Part shown: positions 32,931 to 38,970 of the stretch, in pieces
Numbering within the stretch: the stretch's first letter is position 1
Layout of the letters: each line of letters opens with the position of its first letter
DNA from: Candidatus Jorgensenbacteria bacterium GWA1_54_12
Lineage (GTDB): Bacteria; Patescibacteriota; Minisyncoccia; UBA6257; GWB1-50-10
Direction of reading: 5' to 3'
Length of the DNA stretch: 38,970 nt
NCBI GenBank assembly: GCA_001779505.1
Contig: MFKH01000010.1
Span: 63,241-102,210 of the forward strand
Program-made: the position numbers and the translations under genes
The notes under the pieces: model-generated
What the model was told of the DNA's origin: nothing
What the model saw: only the letters and a program-made list of their open reading frames with translations
The model's database searches: none

Positions 32931-33521
32931 ATGACAAAAATGAGGGCAATCTATCACAAAATAAGGAGAACAATACTTTCGTGGTTTACTCTGCCGAGGT
33001 ATGCCTACATCGAAAAAGTAAAAGTGCCGATGAAAAATTGGATGATGCACCAGTTCACTTTTGGCGGAGCAAAACTGAAACTTGTGTACGAAGAAGAACT
33101 TGTTGAGGAGGCTAAGAAGTTTGTGCGGCCGGGTATGCTCTTTTTTGATATTGGAGCAGGAATCGGGGACTGGAGCTACATATTCGCGTCTTTGGGGTGT
33201 GAGGTATACGCATATGAATCCGATGAGAACTTGCAGAAGTTTATAAAAAAAATTGTGGGAAGGGATAATCTGCCAATTAAGGTGTTCGGAGAATTCAAGA
33301 AATTCGAAGGTGTCATGCCCGGCTTTGCGAAGATAGACGTTGACGGTGGAGAGGGGAATATCATCATGAACAGTCTTGATGCCCTCAAAGAAAGCGACGT
33401 CACTCTCGCCTTGGAAGTCAGGAATGAGACGTTTTACCTCATAGACGAGCTGAAAAAAATCGGCTACAGGGAAGTTAAAAGATTCGGGGACGACAATCGT
33501 GTGATTTTTCTTAAGAAATGA
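32931..33521 (+). CDS. FkbM-family methyltransferase (short)
   Basis: The 196-aa protein has the SAM motif F-F-D-I-G-A-G-I-G-D-W and the FkbM signature K-I-D-V-D-G-G-E, close to the usual K-I-D-V-E-G-A-E. It is shorter than the second FkbM-type gene at 35736 and has a basic, aromatic N-terminus. These enzymes O-methylate sugars or polyketides. A second in-frame ATG at 32940 is an alternative start. Confidence 0.82.
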   Translation: MTKMRAIYHKIRRTILSWFTLPRYAYIEKVKVPMKNWMMHQFTFGGAKLKLVYEEELVEEAKKFVRPGMLFFDIGAGIGDWSYIFASLGCEVYAYESDENLQKFIKKIVGRDNLPIKVFGEFKKFEGVMPGFAKIDVDGGEGNIIMNSLDALKESDVTLALEVRNETFYLIDELKKIGYREVKRFGDDNRVIFLKK

Positions 33522-33522
33522 C

Positions 33523-34566
33523 ATGTCTCACCCCCTTATCTCAAAAGCATTAACATGGTTTTTTGAGGAGCTCAATAACCGGAAGGTTCAATATGCCGTT
33601 TTACGGAAGGAAGAGCGCATTCCTGACGCCGCAGGAAACGATATCGACATACTGTTCGGCAAAGACAAATACTCTCAAGTGCGGGAAATGATCCGCGAGT
33701 GCGCCGATAAATTCGGCTTCAAAGTGTATGAACGGAGGGACGTTGAAGGGCTCTACTCCATTCTTTATACGTTCGTTGAGGGAAAGCTTGTTTTCTTCCG
33801 CCTTGACTGTGCGCACAAGATGAAAAACCCCGATGCCCTGCTTCGCGCTCGCACACAAAACGAGAAGGGCATATATTATCTCCCGCCGGGTCTTCATAAG
33901 AAGAAAAGCAAAAGCCGCTTCAAGAACCTCCTGACATATCCAGCGCGATTCCTCTTTCCGCCGGGGAAATTCATCGTTATCGTTGGTCCCGACGGCGTAG
34001 GCAAATCAACGACAGCCGAGCTTATGGCACAGCTCCTTGAAGCATTCCATATCCCCGTCGCGCACATGCATCTGGGATTCCGGCCCCGGATTCTGCCGAC
34101 GCGGAAGGGATTCGCGTCTTTTGGGAAAGAAAAACCGGCCCCGGGAGAGAAGTCAAAAACCCCGGGACTTGTGCGTTTCCTGTATCACGCACTGGACTAT
34201 CTTTTGGGCTACTTCCTAAAAATTCGCCCCCTGCTCATTAGGGGACGCCTCGTCATCGGGGAAAGATACTTCTACAATTATCTTGTTGACCCGCGACAGA
34301 AGAAAGAATTGAAGTTTCCCCCCTGGTTGCCACAGCTTGTGTACGCATTATTTATTCCAAAGCCGGACATGGTTATCCTGCTCTCAAACGACCCGGAGAC
34401 AATTTACAAAAGGAGACAGGAACATTCAATTGAAGAAATCAGCCGGCAGATTGGGAAATATCGGGCGATCGGCCAAAAAGCAGAGAGCTTTCTTGAGGTG
34501 AAGACCGATAAACCGGCGGAAGAAGTAGCTGTCAGCATAGTTAAGAAATTGACAGATGACCGATAG
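33523..34566 (+). CDS. Nucleotidyltransferase-like / thymidylate kinase-like fusion
   Basis: The 347-aa protein has two parts. The N-terminal part (about 1-120) resembles a nucleotidyltransferase fold with G-N-D-I-D-I-L-F (D40 and D42 as the acidic pair). The C-terminal part starts at a P-loop G-P-D-G-V-G-K-S-T (155-163) and resembles thymidylate kinase, with a basic lid-like segment (Y-K-R-R-Q). It is not a housekeeping tmk, which is single-domain and about 210 aa. Proteins with this layout recur in polysaccharide loci; their substrate is unknown. It could phosphorylate a sugar or lipid rather than a nucleotide. It overlaps the next gene by 11 nt. Confidence 0.8.
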   Translation: MSHPLISKALTWFFEELNNRKVQYAVLRKEERIPDAAGNDIDILFGKDKYSQVREMIRECADKFGFKVYERRDVEGLYSILYTFVEGKLVFFRLDCAHKMKNPDALLRARTQNEKGIYYLPPGLHKKKSKSRFKNLLTYPARFLFPPGKFIVIVGPDGVGKSTTAELMAQLLEAFHIPVAHMHLGFRPRILPTRKGFASFGKEKPAPGEKSKTPGLVRFLYHALDYLLGYFLKIRPLLIRGRLVIGERYFYNYLVDPRQKKELKFPPWLPQLVYALFIPKPDMVILLSNDPETIYKRRQEHSIEEISRQIGKYRAIGQKAESFLEVKTDKPAEEVAVSIVKKLTDDR

Positions 34567-35749
34567 CAAGAAGTACAAACTGGCGATACTCATATCGCAT
34601 CCGATTCAATACCACACGCCGCTTTTTCAGGCGCTGGCAAGACATCCCGAGATAGACCTCACCGTTTATTACTGTTGGGATTTTGGCGTGAAAAAACAAT
34701 CGGCTGAACCTGAATTCGGCGTTGCATACGAGTGGGACATTCCGCTCCTTGAAGGGTATAAGTACAAGTTTCTAAAAAATTTAAGCCTTCGACCATCAGA
34801 AAAATTTTGGGGGCAGGTGAACCCGGACGTTATGAGGGAAATATGGAAAGAGCGATATGACGCCTTGTGGGTTCACGGATATTCGTTTTTCACCGATTGG
34901 CTCGCATTTCTCGCGGCGAAATTAAGAGGAACGCCGATTTTCATTCGCGGCATAACGCATCTTTTGGATAAGAAACCATGGCACATCCGCCTTATAAAGC
35001 GGCTTATGCTTTCGGTGCTATTCAAAGCATGCGCCGCATGCCTCTACATAGGAAAGCATAATAAAGATTATTACCAGCACTATGGCGTTCCCGAACGGAA
35101 GCTGTTTCTTGTGCCGCATGTCGTCGGAAACGACTTTTTCAGAAAGTTTTATGAGGAGCTGAAACCGCGCCGCGCCGAGATTCGAAAGGAATTCGGTTTT
35201 ACGGGCGACGACCCGGTCATCCTCTTCGCCGGAAAATTAATTCCCAAAAAGCGCCCCTTGTGGGTTCTTGAAGCATACCGGAAAGTCCGAGAGCAATATC
35301 CATGCAAAATGCTCTTCGCCGGAGAGGGACCGCTAAGAAAAGACATTGAGTCAGAGGTGAAAAAACATGGCATCCCCGACGTAGTCATTACGGGTTTTTT
35401 GAACCAGACGGAGATGCCGCGAGCGTATGTTTCCGGAGACATGCTTGTGCTCCCGTCGGCATACGGTGAAACGTGGGGACTTGTCGTAAATGAGGCAATG
35501 AATTTTGTTCTGCCTATAATCGTTTCAGATAAAGTAGGATGCGGACCCGATATGGTTAAGGAAGGGGAGAACGGATATATCATACGCTCTCCTGAAAAAC
35601 TGGCCGATGCGCTGCGCGAAATTGTTTCCGACGGTGAAAAGCGGCGCGAGTTTGGGAAGCGGTCGGCAGAACTGGTATCCATATGGAACGTGGAACAGGC
35701 CGTTCGGGGAGCATACGCCGCCTTACGGTCAATTTATGAATCCGTTTAG
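34556..35749 (+). CDS. Family 4 glycosyltransferase
   Basis: The 397-aa GT-B enzyme begins with L-A-I-L-I-S-H-P-I-Q-Y-H-T-P-L-F and has the donor-site pattern F-A-G-K-L-I-P-K-K-R, F-A-G-E-G-P-L-R and G-E-T-W-G-L-V-V-N-E-A, where the two glutamates bind nucleotide-sugar. It is likely membrane-associated and adds one sugar of the repeat. The start overlaps the kinase-like gene, and the end overlaps the second FkbM gene by 14 nt. Confidence 0.92.
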   Translation: MTDSKKYKLAILISHPIQYHTPLFQALARHPEIDLTVYYCWDFGVKKQSAEPEFGVAYEWDIPLLEGYKYKFLKNLSLRPSEKFWGQVNPDVMREIWKERYDALWVHGYSFFTDWLAFLAAKLRGTPIFIRGITHLLDKKPWHIRLIKRLMLSVLFKACAACLYIGKHNKDYYQHYGVPERKLFLVPHVVGNDFFRKFYEELKPRRAEIRKEFGFTGDDPVILFAGKLIPKKRPLWVLEAYRKVREQYPCKMLFAGEGPLRKDIESEVKKHGIPDVVITGFLNQTEMPRAYVSGDMLVLPSAYGETWGLVVNEAMNFVLPIIVSDKVGCGPDMVKEGENGYIIRSPEKLADALREIVSDGEKRREFGKRSAELVSIWNVEQAVRGAYAALRSIYESV

Positions 35750-36509
35750 CTTAAAAAATACAACTTTTCTCGGGAAGCTCGCGCGCCTTCCCCTGAAACT
35801 TATACCCCCACACGCTGTGGTTCGCATTCTGCAGGGAGCAGGACGGGGCCTGAAATGGATAAAGGGGAGCGGCAATAATTCCTACTGGCTCGGCACGTAC
35901 GAGGCAGACAAGCAGAAAGCAATCAAGGAAACGCTCAAGAAAGGAATGGTTTTTTATGACCTAGGGGCGCACGTTGGCATTTTCACCTTGCTGGCGGCAA
36001 CAACTGTTGGGGAAAGAGGGTTGGTAATTGCTTTTGAACCGTCCGAGAGGAACATCAGCTACCTTGAAAAACACATCATACTTAATGGATTCGGCAATAT
36101 TGCGGTCAAAAAAGGCGCGGTGGCGAAAAAGAGCGGCAGTACACGCTTTAAAGAAGGGGGAAGCAGTGCGGGTGGCCATATCTCCGACGGCGGGACGGTG
36201 GTTCGGACATATTCAATCGATGAATTGGTAGTGGGCGGATTGCGGAAACCGGACGTAGTGAAAATTGACGTGCAGGGAGCAACGCTCCTCGCACTTCAGG
36301 GGATGGAAAGAACTCTGAAAGAGGGGAATATAAAACTGTTTATTGCCATTGATAATACCCCCCGGGCAGGCATTGAACCATTTACCAAAAGAGATGTGCA
36401 TAATTTTCTGAAATCGGCGGGGTACACAACAGTGGGGATGAATGGAGAAAAAGTGCCGGATAGCGCGGTTGAAGAGGTGAATGAAATAATAGCATATAAG
36501 GCGAAATGA
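35736..36509 (+). CDS. FkbM-family methyltransferase
   Basis: The 257-aa protein has D-L-G-A-H-V-G-I-F-T as SAM motif I and K-I-D-V-Q-G-A-T-L-L-A-L-Q-G-M, which matches the FkbM signature well. It would O-methylate a sugar hydroxyl. The ATG at 35736 is chosen because the earlier part of the open frame lies inside the GT4 gene and has no family similarity. It is the second FkbM-type enzyme of the locus and may target a different position. Confidence 0.88.
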   Translation: MNPFSLKNTTFLGKLARLPLKLIPPHAVVRILQGAGRGLKWIKGSGNNSYWLGTYEADKQKAIKETLKKGMVFYDLGAHVGIFTLLAATTVGERGLVIAFEPSERNISYLEKHIILNGFGNIAVKKGAVAKKSGSTRFKEGGSSAGGHISDGGTVVRTYSIDELVVGGLRKPDVVKIDVQGATLLALQGMERTLKEGNIKLFIAIDNTPRAGIEPFTKRDVHNFLKSAGYTTVGMNGEKVPDSAVEEVNEIIAYKAK

Positions 36510-37687
36510 ATTTTGAAGACTTTTTCGGGCAGGACACGTCAAGTGGAAAACGACTTGCTATTTTGAGCGGCGGATTCCCCGAAAACGGAGTTGCTGTTCC
36601 GTTGTTTTCACGGAGCGTTTTCAAAAGTGCTATGCGTGAGCTTGTAACATACAAGGGAAGGACGCCGCTCCGGAAACTTACGATACGCACAGTAGGAATT
36701 TTGGGCGGAGTTCTCGGAGGCGCGCCATTCAAAAAGAAATTCCATCTTGCAGATAAAGAGGATAGTTTTTTTGCCTTTCTGAAATCAAAACTTGGCGAAG
36801 ACGTGACGTGTTCAATATATGTTGGCTCAAGGAAGTTCATCCTGCCCACGTTCAGGGAAAAAGACGGAAAGCTCTTAGGTGTGGCGAAGGCATATTTCCC
36901 GGGTCGTGAGTCCGCCTACGGAGAAAACGAGGCACACATATTGGATGAGTTGAGTGAAATGCGCCTCGCTGGTTTCAGTTTCCCTCAAGTGCTTGCCAAA
37001 GATTATTTCAGAGGAGCGCTCGTCGTCATTCTCTCTTCTTTTCCAAATCTAAAAAATGCGAGGTCAATCACGGAGCGGCACACTGATTTTTTGAAGCAAC
37101 TCTCTGGGAAAACAGGTGCGAGAACCGCGTTTGCGGAGTCGGCGTTTCGAAAACAGATTGAAGGAGAAACCACCTTCCTGAAGTCGGAATTCCCGGGAGA
37201 TTTTCGACACGTGGAGCATTTCCGTAAAGATGCCGTCCGAAATCTTGAGGGCAAAGAATTTTTCTTTTCCCTCACGAAACGGGAATTTCCTTTTTTTGAG
37301 CTATTCACGTCACGCGCCGATAGCACAAGAACGGATGTTGTCATTGATTGGGAACATGCGCGACACGGTTTTCCTCCCATTTTTGACGTGTTCAGCCTGC
37401 TTATGAGTTCGGCAAGGTTCAAAAAAGGAGATTATACCGCGCTATACGAAAAGAACGTTATGGACCTTTTCTTTGGAAAAAACAAAAAAGCAAGAGGATT
37501 CTTGAGAAAGATGATGAATTTCTGGAATATAGCTCCGGAAGACGGGTATCATTTCTTTGTGCTTTATCTCATTGACCAGCTCTACTTGCATCGTCATGTT
37601 GGTCACCGTGCTTCGGCAGAAAGGATCACATCACTCTTTGAGCGTTTCGGCGCCGACGGTGCCCCGCAAAAATTATGGAAAATCTAA
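36506..37687 (+). CDS. Aminoglycoside-phosphotransferase-like protein, catalytic loop lost
   Basis: The 393-aa product is weakly like APH-type kinases. It keeps V-V-I-D-W-E-H-A (D281 as the metal-binding aspartate) followed by the usual G-F-P-P-I-F-D-V-F. However, the segment that should carry the catalytic H-G-D-x-x-x-x-N reads K258-R-E-F-P-F-F-E265, so the aspartate and asparagine are replaced by glutamates. It may be a pseudokinase or bind a phosphosugar without transferring phosphate. The frame is intact and overlaps both neighbours, so it is not an obvious pseudogene. The family is not certain. Confidence 0.6.
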   Translation: MNFEDFFGQDTSSGKRLAILSGGFPENGVAVPLFSRSVFKSAMRELVTYKGRTPLRKLTIRTVGILGGVLGGAPFKKKFHLADKEDSFFAFLKSKLGEDVTCSIYVGSRKFILPTFREKDGKLLGVAKAYFPGRESAYGENEAHILDELSEMRLAGFSFPQVLAKDYFRGALVVILSSFPNLKNARSITERHTDFLKQLSGKTGARTAFAESAFRKQIEGETTFLKSEFPGDFRHVEHFRKDAVRNLEGKEFFFSLTKREFPFFELFTSRADSTRTDVVIDWEHARHGFPPIFDVFSLLMSSARFKKGDYTALYEKNVMDLFFGKNKKARGFLRKMMNFWNIAPEDGYHFFVLYLIDQLYLHRHVGHRASAERITSLFERFGADGAPQKLWKI

Positions 37688-38418
37688 TACTCCGCCTCTT
37701 CGGCTTCCTGCCGACAGTTCTTTTTGGCGACGCCGCCGTTTTTGACCGGTGGCTGTGGCTTAAGCGACACCTTGGACGAGGCAGGACGCTTGACGCCGGT
37801 TGCGGCTCGGGAGCGTTTGCCATATACGCCGCGAAGCGGGGGAATGAAGCTGTTGGCATATCGTTTGACGAAAGGAACAACAAAGTCGCCTCGGAACGGG
37901 CGAAACTTCTCGGTGTGCAAAACGTTTCGTTCCTCTCTCACGACCTGCGCCGCCTTGACGAACTGGCGGAGAAACTCGGGACCTTTGACCAGGCCATTTG
38001 TTTTGAAACGATAGAACACATAGTGAACGACAAAAAACTCCTCCGCGACATTCGAGGCATGCTGAACCCGGGCGGCGAACTGCTCCTCACTGCGCCGTAC
38101 ACGCATTACAAACGGATTATGGGAAATAAGATTTCCGAAGTTGAAAACGGCGACCATGTGCGCTGGGGATACACGCACGAGGAAATTGAATCGCTTTTGA
38201 AAGAAGCCGGGTTCGCGGTTAAAACTCGTGACTATGTAACGGGCGCAATTTCGCAGTGGCTTATCCTTCTCTATCGCGCCTTGTCGCGCGTGCTCCCGTA
38301 TCAAGCGGCATGGGCAGTGGTGCTTCCGTTTCGGCTCCTCACAGTGCTTGACCCCGTCGTTACGAAGCTTCTCCGTTACCCATATCTTTCAATCGCAATT
38401 GTCGCAGAGAGAAATTGA
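37675..38418 (+). CDS. Class I SAM-dependent methyltransferase
   Basis: This 247-aa methyltransferase has motif I T-L-D-A-G-C-G-S-G-A-F-A and F-E-T-I-E-H-I, the usual post-strand-4 pattern, plus L-N-P-G-G-E-L-L-L-T. A basic and hydrophobic tail (about 205-245) may touch the membrane. It overlaps the APH-like gene by 13 nt. The acceptor is unknown; ubiquinone-type and sugar methyltransferases share this fold, and the context favours a sugar. Confidence 0.85.
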   Translation: MENLILRLFGFLPTVLFGDAAVFDRWLWLKRHLGRGRTLDAGCGSGAFAIYAAKRGNEAVGISFDERNNKVASERAKLLGVQNVSFLSHDLRRLDELAEKLGTFDQAICFETIEHIVNDKKLLRDIRGMLNPGGELLLTAPYTHYKRIMGNKISEVENGDHVRWGYTHEEIESLLKEAGFAVKTRDYVTGAISQWLILLYRALSRVLPYQAAWAVVLPFRLLTVLDPVVTKLLRYPYLSIAIVAERN

Positions 38419-38426
38419 TTAAGCAC

Positions 38427-38970
38427 ATGAAAGTCATTATTTCAGTCCCCGGCAAATTTCATGCGTTTGACCTCGGGCGCGAACTCATGAAGCGCAATTG
38501 CCTTGAAGAACTCATAACCGCGTTTCCGAAGCGCAAGGCGGGGGAGTACGGCATTCCGAGGGACAAAATCGTTTCCCTCATGGCGCCTGAAGCAATATTT
38601 CGCGTCTGGAGAAAATTGCCGCCGTTCATCCGGAGAATCTATAACCCGCACTACCTGGTGAGCAGTGTGTATGACGGTCTTGCGGCGAGGAATCTTCGTT
38701 CCGCCGACGTGTGCGTCGCTTGGGCGGGATATGCGCTGAAAACGCTTACGGAAGCGAAAAAGCGGGGCATGGCAGTCGTTTTGGAACGGGGAAGCTCTCA
38801 TATAGAGTATCAAACACGGATATTGAAAGAAGAGTACGAAACTTTTGGCGCGAACGTGCGCCTCGCTCACCCGAAAATCATTGAGAAAGAACTCCGGGAA
38901 TACGAAACAGCCGACCGCATAGCCGTGCCGTCGTCGTTTGTGAAGAAGACATTCATTGAAAAAGGAATCC
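38427..38970 (+). CDS. Glycosyltransferase, cut by the window end
   Basis: From the ATG at 38427 the frame stays open for 181 codons to the window edge. The start M-K-V-I-I-S-V-P-G-K-F-H-A-F-D-L and the following L-E-E-L-I-T-A-F-P-K fit a GT4-type family of polysaccharide loci, whose C-terminal donor-binding half would lie outside. Near residue 112 L-E-R-G-S-S-H resembles the central loop of these enzymes. The polysaccharide locus therefore continues past the window. Confidence 0.78.
   Translation, partial: MKVIISVPGKFHAFDLGRELMKRNCLEELITAFPKRKAGEYGIPRDKIVSLMAPEAIFRVWRKLPPFIRRIYNPHYLVSSVYDGLAARNLRSADVCVAWAGYALKTLTEAKKRGMAVVLERGSSHIEYQTRILKEEYETFGANVRLAHPKIIEKELREYETADRIAVPSSFVKKTFIEKGI

Noticed and set aside
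1..38970. TGA recoded to glycine, as in some Patescibacteria
   Set aside because: TGA ends many genes exactly at ATGA overlaps, and the proteins end at normal family lengths.
1..38970. CRISPR arrays, insertion sequences, prophage or integrase genes
   Set aside because: No spaced direct repeats of 24-40 bases, no transposase or integrase motifs and no terminal inverted repeats were seen.

Overview
The window looks like a chromosomal segment of a Patescibacteria (Candidate Phyla Radiation) bacterium, most likely of the Parcubacteria type. This is inferred from gene content and style, not from a marker gene. All genes lie on the plus strand and are tightly packed. Starts rarely have a Shine-Dalgarno sequence, and many genes overlap by ATGA. 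There is a very large Ser/Thr-rich surface protein with one N-terminal peptidoglycan-binding domain, and several tiny one-TM proteins of unknown family. TGA, TAA and TAG all act as stops, so the code is standard.

Region 1 (1-7070) is a housekeeping and stress block: a secreted coiled-coil protein, two tandem paralogous mini membrane proteins, a cysteine desulfurase, an HtrA-type serine protease, a ClpB-like disaggregase carrying a ClpC-like Leu-Gly-Phe tripeptide, and a small multi-pass membrane protein. The gap before the desulfurase holds a heptamer tandem array and a 17-bp hairpin that overlaps its promoter.

Region 2 (7071-11030) is a 393-bp non-coding stretch rich in inverted repeats (candidate structured RNA with a possible pseudoknot and a terminator-like end), then a 1166-aa peptidoglycan-binding surface protein and a strong GC hairpin terminator.

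Region 3 (11059-38970, continuing past the window) is a surface polysaccharide locus of about 28 kb. It has an O-antigen ligase-like protein with a separate TPR partner, seven recognisable glycosyltransferases (GT2, GT4, CgeB type, one cut by the window end), a GT-C-like membrane protein, GDP-mannose 4,6-dehydratase, several SDR epimerases, two UDP-sugar dehydrogenases (one lacking the C-terminal domain, one fused to an SDR), a Gfo/Idh/MocA oxidoreductase, two cupins, five methyltransferases (two of FkbM type), a nucleotidyltransferase-like/thymidylate-kinase-like fusion, an aminoglycoside-phosphotransferase-like protein that has lost its catalytic loop, and a beta-propeller protein. Most unusual are two separate heterodimeric thiamine-diphosphate enzymes inside this locus, a split transketolase and a pyruvate-dehydrogenase-E1-like alpha/beta pair with no E2 or E3. 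They suggest transfer of two-carbon units to nucleotide sugars, giving branched-chain sugars (inference).

A theme across the window is that several genes at the head of transcription units have a sigma70-type -10 box ending 5-7 nt before the ATG, so transcription would begin at or next to the start codon. These look like leaderless mRNAs, while downstream genes are translationally coupled through short overlaps.
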